This document shows, one piece after another, positions 53,701 to 60,291 of a stretch of 64,000 nt of DNA. The first letter of the stretch is position 1. Each line of letters opens with the position of its first letter. Made by a program: the position numbers and the translations under genes. The notes beneath the pieces are model-generated. The model was not told the DNA's origin, made no database searches, and saw only the letters and a list, made by a program, of their open reading frames with translations. The DNA is taken from contig CM055109.1 in assembly GCA_029204225.1 (NCBI GenBank), forward strand, positions 29,264,361 to 29,328,360, in the 5' to 3' direction. The stretch is from Diphasiastrum complanatum (taxonomy: Eukaryota > Streptophyta > Lycopodiopsida > Lycopodiales > Lycopodiaceae).

Positions 53701-56579
53701 AATGTGTTTAGGAAAGCGATCTGGAATTGAGAGTAACGGTTTCCTGGAACGCAAAAAAGATTTATGAATTTTTTCTTTTGCTTTTCATTGAAATTTTTTG
53801 GGGGACTCATTAAAATTAGAATAATGTTTTATTATTATTCTTAAAAAGAATGTAATACTAATATTGATATTCATTTCCATACTAGTAGTTTTTCGGAAGA
53901 TCGGCATTTATCATCCACTGCAGACTCTTGTGCTTAGCTTCTAGTTATATATCTCTACGCTTCCCATGTATGCCTTCCATCTCTTGGTGTTATCACCCAA
54001 TTTGTATAGATGGGGATGCTATGAGAACAAAAAACTATTGTACTAACATTTGAGACTTACGAGGCCATTTGCCAAGTTGTATGGGACAAACCTCTTGGGC
54101 CTCAATAACCCTAATTGGCAGTTTCTTGGAAGTTTTCCCTCAAGGGGCTTTTGACTAGTATAGATAGGATCTTTTGCTAGTCATTCAACAACTATTGACT
54201 ATGATGTTTCTAAGCATCTTTAGCATTACTATATGTTTTTATACAAGAACTGTTTAATAACATCTGAGACTTACAGAGCCAATGGCCAAGTTGTATGGAC
54301 AAATCCTCTTGGGACCCAGTAACTCTAATTGTGTGAACTCGTACGAGTATGATTTATACATTCTAAAAAACCTATATGTATGATTTATACATTTCAAACT
54401 AAACTATCAAAAAATTTCCAACAATCAATGTCTTCTCCTTTGATAATTTTTTTTTGTGTGTTTTGGAACGTGGATGTAGCAGAATGCACTCTGCTCCATC
54501 CATGCTACATAGTGTAGGCTCTTGCATGTAGAGTGTGTCTCACAAATATATGATTCATAAATGTGTAGTCTATACCGATGATTACGTTCGTAGTTTCATA
54601 CATAATCATGTGTCAATGATACACCTAACAGAAGCTACTTGTATGCTAACATATCTTTATATTTAAATTAACAGTTCTGTACTGTACAAATGGACGGCAC
54701 ATATGGAATTTTTTTTTTCTTTTTTCCTTTTTCGTTCCGTAAGTACATTGTATACTAAAAGGCACAGAACAAGTATGTATGTTTGAAGTTGTTAAAATGC
54801 TCAAGAACATGAACCTATGCTTGTTAAAGGAGTCATCCAGGCCCACTCTAGGGATTATGCCTAAATCGTAATTGAGACCGTGAATACATCAACTATTACA
54901 GAACATCTGTTGCGGATCAAAGAGATCAAAGATCAGCCAATAGCGGTTGGCGAAAGAATTAATGAATGGGAGATTGCGCAATTTACACTGAATAGGTTAT
55001 CTGATTGATATCAAAGCTGTGCCACGAGCATTTCAACTGAGGGCAAATTACCTGCTTATGAAGAGCTATCCTTGGACAATCTTGAACTAGTTCAATATTT
55101 TGATTAAGAGACTCAAAGTCTTAGAAAGTTTCTAAGAGCATCAAGATGTCAAAAGCTTTGTACTGTATTCACTGAAAGACTGACATGAATAAAGTCACTG
55201 TTTCATCAAAATATTGTAAAAAAACAATAAACTGAAGGTGAAACTCTTTCTAGGATAAGTCCAGTGGGCAACTAAGAAGTAAGACCTGACATCTCCTCAG
55301 TTCTAGAATAAGACCTGCAGACCCGTAGACCTGTGAGATATGCGAGTAAAAAAAAAAGATGCTGTAAAAGAAAGAACCAGAAGAACCCTTGACTGGAGTA
55401 TTTTAGCCATCTCCAAAGGAGAAAATTTAAAAAATATGTTTTTAAATGTTGAGGAGAATAACTCAGGAGGACCATTTGGACGAGTTTGAGACTAGAATTG
55501 CTAGCTCTTGGGAGCTAGACTTTGCAACAGTGGAATGTCTTTTGGTGTACTCAGGAGTATGTACTGGTTGTAGCATATCAAACGCGTTCAGAAACAAAGG
55601 AAAACAGAAGATAGCAATCTGTTGGATGACAGGCTCCATCTTCACGAGAAATCTTGTAATGACCGAGGCATGTTCTGTAAACAACTCATTAGAAGGATGC
55701 ATGGCCCATCTTCATGAGAGTTGGAGGCCCTTCAGAGTCTAGGCATTGCGAGCTGCCGAGCCGGTTAAGTGTGTCAAGTGCCAACAATCTAAGTTTCTAG
55801 GAAAAGTGGTTTCTTAGCATCTTTTTCCCGTACCAGATTTGTCCTTCAAGAAGAGGTATTGGAATTTTGTTAAAATGTAATATTTATAGATGTGCGAATA
55901 TGTATAAACACACATAAAATTTATAGAAATTTTGTGTCAAGACTGGTCTTATAGGAGGAAGAGATTGTGTCAACAAGCACTTCATAACTCTTTCTCTTGG
56001 TTTCTGTGTCGTTTTTTTCGCTGATAGACCATTTTGTGGATAGCTTCAGGTTTAGGCCTACTCTTTGTTCAGTTCAGGTTACGTGGTATTAGTTCCTTAA
56101 TGTTTTTTTATTCATTATATGAAGTTTAGATTTCCAACTCCTTGCAGAGTACATGGCATACATTTTAAGCTATCTAAACGGCGACTAGCTTAACTGGATC
56201 GTTTACTTGCCCTAAGTTGATTTGCCATGCACTTTGCCTTGTACGTCTATGATGAGGCCAAGCCTTTCATATCCCGAATGGAACTTCTAACTTTATGCTG
56301 ATAAGATTCGATTGAAAGGGGTTTATCTGAATAGTTTGTTGAACTCTTATTGCCTGAACACATGTTCTTTTACAGATGCTTGTTAGGATTGTCTTTAGCT
56401 TAAACTTCAGAAATCCCTGTTCAGCTTGTTTCGCAATTTAATTTTCCAGTGGATGAATCCAGAATTTAAGAGAGTTGTCCTTTCGAAGGCTAAACGTTAA
56501 GATGTTTTTGTGATTTGTAGACACAACAGTGCTATACTATGCCTATGCTGAGTTTGAAGAAGCCCGCGGCAGTATCAAG
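29457..56579 (+). CDS. CSTF77: CstF77 homologue (cleavage stimulation factor subunit 3), 12 exons, 3' end outside window
   Basis: CstF77 is the HAT-repeat scaffold of the nuclear cleavage stimulation factor. It dimerises, bridges CstF50 and CstF64, and helps recognise pre-mRNA poly(A) sites. Twelve exons splice in frame to 349 codons (29457-29528, 29761-29838, 36278-36340, 37962-38071, 44654-44754, 46113-46174, 46801-46941, 47411-47539, 50871-50917, 51303-51366, 51635-51755, 56521-56579). Landmarks of the plant family include PISEAAPLYEELLATFPTA, DDAAKHIFSRCLLNCL, CYIRFIRKVND, HHVEQLWKEYENFENSISR, FSARAVYRERKKFC and YHYPDVWYDYATWHAQNG. These cover HAT-N and the start of HAT-C. All exon phases agree across junctions, and no stop interrupts the joined frame. 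Eleven introns range from 232 bases to 6.6 kb. The rest of HAT-C and the C-terminal region are not in the window. It appears functional; the start codon choice is inference. Confidence 0.93.
29761..29838 (+). CDS. CSTF77: CstF77 exon 2 (residues 25-50)
   Basis: Acceptor CTCCAG at 29760 and donor CAA|GTATGT at 29839. It encodes INTYKYDIDAWTTLASEAQ, the start of the first HAT repeat (the KYN-or-D, DAW, EAQ pattern of the family). Phase 0 at both ends. Confidence 0.9.
29839..31544 (+). other. CstF77 intron 2, first part: no feature seen
   Basis: AT-rich intronic sequence without a recognisable coding region or element before the LTR retrotransposon at 31545. Confidence 0.5.
31545..31978 (+). 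repeat. 5' LTR of the intron 2 element
   Basis: 434 bases, TGTTAGAAG to TTCTTACA. A TATA-type TATTTATATG lies near 31826. It carries the 16 bases (near 31930-31950) that the 3' LTR lacks. Confidence 0.92.
31979..31990 (+). other. Primer binding site of the intron 2 element
   Basis: TGGTATCATAGC, one mismatch from the standard initiator tRNA-Met site, directly after the 5' LTR. Confidence 0.85.
32000..32860 (+). other. Long leader with recurrent GCAGGAGGGCGCC motif
   Basis: No coding sequence. The motif TTGCAGGAGGGCGCC, exact or slightly changed, recurs near 32121, 32204, 32321 and 32673, alternating with TGCTGATTTT or ATTTTTCAG phrases, as if the leader grew by repeated duplication of a roughly 100-base module. 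Confidence 0.55.
32864..33110 (+). pseudogene. Vestigial copia Gag in the intron 2 element
   Basis: ATG 32864 opens MLDDTNYSSWSCKLRFCI, the copia Gag start, then jumps to FCKTSKSAWETLLKMYRIKD, a later Gag helix, skipping the sequence usually between them. It lacks the zinc knuckle and merges into unrecognised sequence. It is probably a deletion product; whether it makes a protein is unknown. Confidence 0.65.
33300..33973 (+). other. Unrecognised open frames in the interior of the intron 2 element
   Basis: Overlapping plus-strand frames (33337-33534 and 33503-33973) read as protein-like sequence, for example HQIQPWFIDHFQPMLHREHP and SVPYADFHVLMLTSYDNGV followed by a hydrophobic stretch. They match no copia domain that I recognise. 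They may derive from a captured host gene, from another element, or be chance frames. Confidence 0.35.
34151..34159 (+). other. Polypurine tract of the intron 2 element
   Basis: TAAGGAGGG directly before the TGTTAG start of the 3' LTR, as in other copia elements. Confidence 0.85.
34160..34577 (+). repeat. 3' LTR of the intron 2 element
   Basis: 418 bases, 99 percent identical to the 5' LTR outside the 16-base gap, and followed by TGTAC, the second copy of the target duplication. Confidence 0.92.
34910..35400 (+). pseudogene. Fragment of a related LTR element: PBS to Gag start
   Basis: GGCATCAGAG near 34916 resembles the copia PBS. The following leader has GGGCGCC and GTAGGAGGGCG phrases like those of the intron 2 element. 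At about 35328-35390 it reads NRLDGTNFSVWKFKIKNMLE, a copia Gag start. It ends abruptly near 35400, where a minus-strand element begins. Confidence 0.65.
35401..35610 (-). other. Leader fragment and PBS of a minus-strand copia element
   Basis: The PBS at 35610-35599 reads TAGTATCAGAGC on the minus strand (one mismatch to the standard). A short leader continues to about 35401 and is cut off before any gag. Confidence 0.6.
35611..36022 (-). repeat. 5' LTR of a minus-strand copia element in CstF77 intron 2
   Basis: 412 bases with inverted termini TGTTGGAATT and TTTCTAACA. It is followed (minus strand) by a PBS and contains a minus-strand TATA box TATATAAG at 35781-35774. The internal region is almost wholly missing, and no second LTR was seen. 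Confidence 0.75.
36278..36340 (+). CDS. CSTF77: CstF77 exon 3 (residues 51-71)
   Basis: Acceptor GTCACAG at 36277 and donor GCA|GTAAGT at 36341. It encodes ARPISEAAPLYEELLATFPT plus A, a helix pair of HAT repeat 1 that is almost invariant in land plants. It follows a 6.4-kb intron carrying an LTR retrotransposon. Confidence 0.95.
36482..36575. repeat. Compound microsatellite (CT)n-(ATCT)n-(TA)n
   Basis: About 17 CT units, then about 6 ATCT units, then about 17 TA units, in CstF77 intron 3. Likely highly polymorphic. Confidence 0.95.
37962..38071 (+). CDS. CSTF77: CstF77 exon 4 (residues 72-108)
   Basis: Acceptor CATCAG at 37961 and donor TTTG|GTTAGT at 38072. It encodes AKYWKAYVEAHISTNSDD, then AAKHIFSRCLLNCLHIEL, ending inside a TGG tryptophan codon completed by exon 5. 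The same split tryptophan fits the family sequence LW-CYIRF. Confidence 0.95.
38225..38326 (+). mobile_element. LINE copy L1: diverged 3' end only
   Basis: The sequence resembles the 3' end of the other LINE copies in the window (a TATATGCTCC-, CTTGACATGTACTT-, GCATGGAAAAGACATTAA-type order), much diverged: GCTCCTACGCGG, CTTGAGATGTACTT, GGCACTCAAAAGACATTAAG. It is followed by a (CT)9 array, after which copy L2 starts. Confidence 0.6.
38327..38344. repeat. (CT)n array between LINE copies L1 and L2
   Basis: Nine CT units. The start codon of L2 ORF1 is the next base. Confidence 0.9.
38345..40649 (+). mobile_element. LINE copy L2: ORF1, start of endonuclease, then 3' end (RT deleted)
   Basis: It begins at an ATG (MAAPPAPPAMAAPP) right after a (CT)n array. 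It runs through a proline-rich region (38420-38836), a coiled-coil-like segment (38935-39130; LINEKKLLQSKVASLESIGI) and a conserved ORF1 block (LAEAKRFLDITLGHRTEGLD near 39270). An APE-like endonuclease start at 39641 reads RIGVWNCDGLHSSPIAGDLI, then LLLFMETHES. At about 39860 it jumps to the C-terminal zinc-binding region (ICQLCSLEEVESEEHFFFRC at 40007-40070). The 3' end has AATAAA at 40609-40614 and a pyrimidine (CT)n tail. RT is missing and several frames are broken, so it is a dead, internally deleted copy, sense to CstF77. Confidence 0.85.
40609..40614 (+). terminator. AATAAA signal in LINE L2, sense to CstF77
   Basis: Canonical polyadenylation hexamer in the 3' end of L2 (GACATTAATAAAGCTTTC), located in CstF77 intron 4. 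Use by the host gene is not shown. Confidence 0.5.
40650..40829 (+). mobile_element. LINE copy L3: 3' end only, with (CT)n tail
   Basis: About 150 bases of 3' end starting ACTAGATGTTTTCTTTATTA near 40667 and nearly identical to 60086-60208. It has AATAAA at 40779-40784 and a tail of TTTCTTTCTCTC and (CT)n to 40829. It starts directly after the CT array of L2. Confidence 0.85.
40830..41728 (+). mobile_element. LINE copy L4: 5'-truncated, RT palm plus 3' end
   Basis: It starts straight after a (CT)n array. The open frame 40848-41324 carries the RT palm: STVGVKQGCPLSPTLFALYI, then ILLYADDVALLSSP with the intact catalytic YADD, then VNIGKTKVMVFNTNR. A stop follows, then a deletion to the 3' end. 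AATAAA lies at 41650-41655, followed by a long CTT/(CT)n tail to 41728. The intact YADD suggests relatively recent activity of the family, though this copy lacks everything upstream of the palm. Confidence 0.9.
41656..41728. repeat. (CTT)n-(CT)n array, tail of L4
   Basis: About six CTT units followed by about 27 CT units. LINE copy L5 begins immediately after it. Confidence 0.95.
41729..43660 (+). mobile_element. LINE copy L5: 5'-truncated at the RT start, runs to the C-terminal zinc region
   Basis: The RT starts at FPSSWCTIIIHPIHKNGDPM (41745), then VGFRAHYSTIGHIFTLRALI, motif A CFVDFRKAFHSVPH (HSV where DSV is usual) and GVKQVCSLSPVLFGLFIDEL. After a stop, the catalytic motif at about 42320 reads YAEDVVLVS, with glutamate replacing an essential aspartate. 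The C-terminal region at 43130-43190 reads RHLCSFGEVEYEEHFIFRC. No CT tail remains. Just downstream (43690-43850) an ENFLACELKLLKTEVQSLRS coiled-coil segment resembles LINE ORF1 and may be a piece of another copy. Inactive. Confidence 0.88.
44654..44754 (+). CDS. CSTF77: CstF77 exon 5 (residues 108-142)
   Basis: Acceptor ATACAG at 44653 and donor ATTG|GTATGT at 44755. It encodes KCYIRFIRKVNDSKGQDG, then RDETKKAYDFMLGRI, ending in a glycine codon shared with exon 6. It follows a 6.6-kb intron packed with LINE copies. Confidence 0.95.
44974..44993. repeat. Poly-G run in CstF77 intron 5
   Basis: GGGGGAGG followed by an unbroken run of G of more than a dozen bases in AT-rich sequence. It could form a G-quadruplex on either DNA or the nascent RNA, or be a sequencing-prone homopolymer. 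Confidence 0.8.
44994..46112 (+). other. CstF77 intron 5 remainder: no feature seen
   Basis: AT-rich intronic sequence. A CACACATGTGCATG alternating purine-pyrimidine stretch lies near 45533. No coding region was recognised. Confidence 0.5.
46113..46174 (+). CDS. CSTF77: CstF77 exon 6 (residues 142-162)
   Basis: Acceptor CCAACAG at 46112 and donor CCG|GTGGGT at 46175. It encodes MDIAAGPMWLEYIAFLRTAP, matching the D-I-A-(S/A)-G-P-W-EYI-FL pattern of plant CstF77. Confidence 0.95.
46801..46941 (+). CDS. CSTF77: CstF77 exon 7 (residues 163-209)
   Basis: Acceptor TACCAG at 46800 and a weaker donor CTG|GTTGGC at 46942. It encodes VTAPQEDSQRMTSVRKAYQK, then HHVEQLWKEYENFENSISR, one of the most conserved HAT segments. 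Phase 0 at both ends. Confidence 0.95.
47411..47539 (+). CDS. CSTF77: CstF77 exon 8 (residues 210-252), followed by a GC donor
   Basis: Acceptor ATGCAG at 47410. It encodes AKGLLAEYQPKHFSARAVYR, then ERKKFCERIDQNMLAVPP. The frame needs the exon to stop after AAA at 47539, because the next exon resumes with EEQQLTAWKQ. The intron then begins GCAAGT, the known GC-AG variant of the 5' splice site. Confidence 0.93.
47540..50870 (+). other. CstF77 intron 8, a GC-AG intron
   Basis: It begins GCAAGT and ends GTGCAG. No GT in the vicinity preserves both the frame and the conserved protein sequence. GC-AG introns are a known minor class spliced by the major spliceosome and are sometimes linked to alternative splicing. 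Apart from the 27-base duplication at 48115, no element was recognised in it. Confidence 0.85.
48115..48168. repeat. Perfect 27-base tandem duplication
   Basis: Two exact copies of AGATCAGTTGTGTTATAGCT plus TAACAGT, at 48115-48141 and 48142-48168, in CstF77 intron 8. Perfect identity implies recent origin. Confidence 0.95.
50871..50917 (+). CDS. CSTF77: CstF77 exon 9 (residues 253-268)
   Basis: Acceptor GTGCAG at 50870 and donor GAAAA|GTAAGC at 50918. It encodes EEQQLTAWKQLLAFE and two bases of a lysine codon. It matches the EE-x-W-AWK-LAFEKGNPQR block of the family. Confidence 0.93.
51303..51366 (+). CDS. CSTF77: CstF77 exon 10 (residues 268-289)
   Basis: Acceptor CAACAG at 51302 and donor CAG|GTAGGA at 51367. 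It encodes ANPQRLEPSALTKRVAFTYE plus Q, with the NPQR and TYEQ segments typical of the family. Confidence 0.93.
51635..51755 (+). CDS. CSTF77: CstF77 exon 11 (residues 290-330)
   Basis: Acceptor ATGTAG at 51634 and donor CCAG|GTGTGC at 51756. It encodes CLMYLYHYPDVWYDYATWHA, then a DSAVVVFQRALKALP helix, nearly identical to other land-plant CstF77 proteins. Confidence 0.96.
52900..52975. repeat. GGAACG/CGTTCC-rich repeat, copy 1 (intron 11)
   Basis: Short palindromic units CCGTTCCGGAAC, GAACTCGTTCCAGAACG and CGTTCCGTTCCGGAA packed within about 75 bases. Similar units occur near 26060, 26720, 51930 and 53580, suggesting a dispersed repeat family. Confidence 0.55.
53570..53715. repeat. GGAACG/CGTTCC-rich repeat, copy 2 (intron 11)
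   Basis: AACGTTCCGACCC, ACATTCCGGCGGAACGTG, ACGGAACGTATAGTACATT and GTTCCGTTCTG units within about 140 bases. The same style as the block near 52940. Confidence 0.55.
54045..54118. repeat. Diverged direct repeat, left copy
   Basis: AACATTTGAGACTTACGAGG through CTCAATAACCCTAATTGG. It is repeated with about 85 percent identity 214 bases to the right. Confidence 0.8.
54259..54330. repeat. Diverged direct repeat, right copy
   Basis: AACATCTGAGACTTACAGAG through CCCAGTAACTCTAATTG, the partner of 54045-54118. An older local duplication in intron 11. Confidence 0.8.
54882..55090 (+). pseudogene. Copia Gag fragment in CstF77 intron 11
   Basis: One plus-strand frame with a single TGA reads ITEHLLRIKEIKDQPIAVGE, then FTLNRLSD, then SCATSISTEGKLPAYEELSL. 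This matches the middle helices of copia Gag, where family members read HLLRIKEI-DQL and TFDELS. The start, zinc knuckle and all of pol are missing, and no LTR was found. Confidence 0.65.
56521..56579 (+). CDS. CSTF77: CstF77 exon 12 (residues 330-349)
   Basis: Acceptor TTTGTAG at 56520 and donor AAG|GTATTA at 56580. It completes a shared aspartate and encodes TTVLYYAYAEFEEARGSIK, the next HAT repeat. The family continues here with a KK-YE segment, which I did not find downstream, so the following exon probably lies beyond 64000. Confidence 0.93.
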
Positions 56580-57118
56580 GTATTACTTTCTTCAAGTGTT
56601 TTGTTAAGTTCTCGTTGCTTCGTTTCACTGCCACTGTATCTCTACAAAGTTTCTGGGGCTTAAATCAGATGCACACAATATTCAAGTCATCTGTTGAGTT
56701 GATTATAAGAATCTCCCAACGTCCACTATCTCATCCAACTAGTTCCAATGAATTGTGATTCAAAACATTCTGAATCGATTTGTGATTCAAATCGAGATTG
56801 CTACCCTTTTGGTGAAAATTTGAGCCTTTTAAAGAAAAAATGCAAAGTTGAATTTCTTTTGAATTGTTTTGCTTTACAATAATTCGAATTTTGAAATATC
56901 TTTTCTCAACCAAGTCGATTCAAATCGACTCGGAACCATGCATCCGGCTGGTGTCTTATTTGAAAGCCTTCCCACTTGACATAAAGGGAAGCTTTGCTCA
57001 ACTCCACTTTGAACTTTAGTCAGCAATTTTCAGTTGGATTTGCTTATTTTATTCCAAGAATTCATGACCATAGGCATTGGAATATTTTTTTTCATCTCCA
57101 TGGCTGTAAACAGAAGCA

Positions 57119-58122
57119 TCTCTCTCTCTTCCCACCTTTGCTATGGCTCCACGTAACCAGCTTGGGGGAGTTAACTCCCCCCGCTCTCCACCCCACCCTG
57201 CTAACATCTCCACCTCCATCGCTGGAGGCCAGTCCTTCGCTGGACAGACCTCCACCGCTGGACAGACCTCCATCGCTGGACAGAGACAGACCTCCATTGT
57301 ACCATTTCAAGCAGATCAGGCCGCCATGGCCGCATCAGGACAGGTCACAGAACAAGGACAGGCTCCACCCTGCTCTTCCTCAGCAAGTCATCAACAACCG
57401 TTGCAGGTCATCGCTTCCACATCCAAGGTAGAACCTCAGCTGCCACCTCACCAAGACAACATTGTCGAAGGACAGAACATGACACATAGCAGTTCCACCC
57501 CGTTTCCAGCAGCTGTCTCTACTCATCTGTCTCACGATTACACTCCTTCTCAACCTATGGAGGGAAACAGGAACTGAGGGAACTTCAACAACGGGTAAAC
57601 TTTTTGGAATCAGGAAATGGCAAAATCAAGTTGAAAATGGGGGATCTGCAGGCTGAAAATCTGGTTTTGAAGACGGAGCTCATAGAGGCAAATGATAGAA
57701 CGAAGAAAGAAATGGACGCATTGACTGCACTCATCTCTTCGGTCGTCAACTACTCTCTCGGAGGAAAGACTTCGGGGCAGCAAAGCTTTCAATATTTGGT
57801 TACGTGGCATTGTCGATATCAAAAATGCCATTGAAGAAGCAAAACGTTTTCTTGAAACCACATTAGGCCACCATAGTGAAGGGCTTGATACGACATGGCG
57901 GACAAAACGAGATATGGAACTCTACATGTCATACGAGCCATTTTAGACCTAATTTATGTTCATAGTATACTACATTGGCATTTCGTTTCCTTTTTGTTAC
58001 AGAGATGTTTCATACGCTCCTACTGTACCACACACTTGACATGTACCTTTTTTCGTCTTATATGCCTATCGGCATGGAAAAGACATTAAAAAATCTTTCT
58101 TTCTCTCTCTCTCTCTCTCTCT
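57119..58122 (+). mobile_element. LINE copy L6: ORF1 then 3' end (ORF2 deleted)
   Basis: A short TCTCTCTCTC run at 57119-57130 precedes the ORF1 start at 57143 (MAPRNQLGGVNSPRSPPHPA). The frame is proline/serine/glutamine-rich to 57577. Then a coiled coil (57604-57760; KIKLKMGDLQAENLVLKTEL) and the conserved ORF1 block (AIEEAKRFLETTLGHHSEGL near 57830) follow. Near 57945 it jumps to the LINE 3' end (CTTGACATGTACCTTTTTTC, GGCATGGAAAAGACATTAAA) and ends in TTTCTTTCTCTC plus (CT)n at 58122. Like L2 it keeps the 5' and 3' parts and lacks ORF2, but the deletion endpoints differ. It lies in CstF77 intron 12 or downstream. Confidence 0.85.
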
Positions 58123-60208
58123 AGTGGACGAGGTTCAGGTACTATACTATAGTCTGTTGTGACAGAGGCGGAGACTAGGAGACTACATGCCATGGGTCAG
58201 GTTGGTTTTCGAGCCCATTATTCTACTACAGATCACATCTTCACACCGCGAGCCTTGATTGACGAGGCTAAGCACAGGAGAGAGAGGGTTTACTGTTGTT
58301 TTGTGGACTTCAGGAAAGCCTTTGATTCTGTTCCTCGCTCATTGCTCATCCAAAGACTCGGAGACCTCGGCTTCTCCACCGACATTGTTCTTGCTGTGAT
58401 GGCACTTTATGAGCGTGTCCTGGGTTGTTTCCGGCATAGCAGTGGCATATCTGATCACATCTGGAGCACTATTGGGGTGAAGCAAGGTTGTTCCCTCTCA
58501 CCAGTCCTCTTTGGCTTGTATATTGATGAGTTGGAGAGTCATTACACAGGGTGGTGGTCCTGGTTGCAGGCTTGGTGACATCTTGATTGCTATTCTCCTT
58601 TATGCCGATGATGTGGTATTGGTCTCACCGACCAGAGAGGGTCTGCGCGACAATTGGATTGCTTGCATGAAATTTGCACCAGATGGGGCCTAGGGGTGAA
58701 CATTGGGAAGACCAAGGTTATGGTCTTCAACACTTCGAGAGCATTCATGCAGCGACAGGAGCTTACTTTGGGTGGGCAGGTTCTAGAGGTGGTCCCTTCC
58801 TACACATACCTAAGGGTCCTTCAGGTCCTACTTTTAGCATGAGACAAGCCGCTACCACTCGACTGGGGAAGGGACATGCCTCCCTTGTTCAGTTGGAGCG
58901 ATTTTGCTTCCGAAGTCCATCCAGGATGCTCACAGGAAGTGTCGCCTCTTTGATACCATTGTTACCCCCACGGCTTTATATGCGGCAGAGACATGGTGTA
59001 TAGGTCTCCCTTTTTCGCACTTGGCCAGTCTCTGACGATTATAGACCACCATGCTAGCTCGGTTGATTCGAGCGAAGCCTTCTGTTCCACATGAGATTCT
59101 CCTGGCCGAGTTTGCAGTTCCACCTATACAAATCGAGGCAGCTCTTTAGCTCATCAACTCTATACAGAGGATACAGGCGTTACTAGAGACAGACAGGCGA
59201 TACATACAGGTTGCACTATCCTTCTCACAACGTCTTCATGATCAGGGCTATAGGTTATCATGGTTCTCTCAGGCCTCTCACCTCCTACTTGTGTCATTTG
59301 GCATCTCCATCACAGACTCCCCTCAGGCACACATTAGTATATCAGACACTTCCTCTATCGCACACCCCGGTCATGCTACGTTACTTGGACTCGGGACTGT
59401 CACATTGCCTTAGATTCACATTGGGGCAGCTCAGGGTGTCCTCTCATCAACTAGCTATTGAGACTGGGAGGTTCCATGGTATTCCCAGAGAGGAGCGGAT
59501 TTGCCAGTTATGCTCTCTAGGTGAGGTGGAGTCTGAGGAGCACTTTATCTTTAGGTGCCTTGTTTATTATGAGATCAAAGGGCGATATCATTGCCTGTTC
59601 CGAGAGATGCCTACCACTATATGCTCTCTCATAGCTTATGAGGACCCACGATGTGTCGCTCTGATGGTACGCGAGATTTCCATACTACGGAGAGATTTAT
59701 ACGAGACACCCCAGCATTTTACCTCACAGCCATTGATTACTTCATTCTTTACTAGGAGGAGATCGCGTGATTTAGTGCCTGAGGATGAGGATTATGATTA
59801 TGATGACGACGACGATGATGGCCGCTCTCATGCTCATAGAGATCAGAGATAGTGTACCTCCACCATCAGGTTACTACCAGGATTATTAGGCATTCTACGC
59901 AGAGGCGTACTACTACTATTACACATGCACGTGCTCATGCTCACAGATGACGCCGACAGGCTCCAGTTCTTTCCCATTATGTGGCTTGCATTACATCTTT
60001 TTACGGTATTCGCACAGCAGCAACATCACAACCTTGACATCTTACCATAGATACATATGATTATTATGCGCATACTCTCACATACTAGATGTTTTCTTTA
60101 TTACAGTTTGGAGACGTTTTTATATGCTCCCATGGTTACCACATACTTGACATGTACTTCATTAGCCTTATATGCTTTTGGCAAGGAAAAGACATTAATA
60201 AAGCTTGC
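58123..60208 (+). mobile_element. LINE copy L7: 5'-truncated, RT to 3' end, best preserved ORF2 part
   Basis: It begins directly after the (CT)n tail of L6. The frame from 58159 reads MGQVGFRAHYSTTDHIFTPR, motif A CFVDFRKAFDSVPR intact, then GVKQGCSLSPVLFGLYIDEL. A frameshift near 58545 leads to ILIAILLYADDVVLVSPTRE with an intact catalytic YADD, and another to VNIGKTKVMVFNTSR. 59211-59852 encodes the C-terminal region with ICQLCSLGEVESEEHFIFRC, a putative zinc-binding motif, and an acidic YDYDDDDDDG tail. AATAAA lies at 60197-60202. It is a non-LTR retrotransposon reverse transcriptase, but it lacks the 5' half and is frameshifted. Confidence 0.9.
60197..60202 (+). terminator. AATAAA signal of LINE L7
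   Basis: Polyadenylation hexamer in GACATTAATAAAGCTTGC, followed by a pyrimidine array instead of a poly(A) tail. Confidence 0.5.
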
Positions 60209-60214
60209 TTTCTT

Positions 60215-60289
<75 letters not shown>
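60208..60289. repeat. (CTTT)n-(CT)n array, tail of L7
   Basis: A few CTTT units, then about 35 CT units. The same arrangement follows L2, L3, L4 and L6. Confidence 0.95.

Positions 60290-60291
<2 letters not shown>

Noticed and set aside
55446-55742. 98-codon plus-strand frame in intron 11
   Set aside because: No recognisable motif; overlaps an open minus-strand frame and has no splice-site support.
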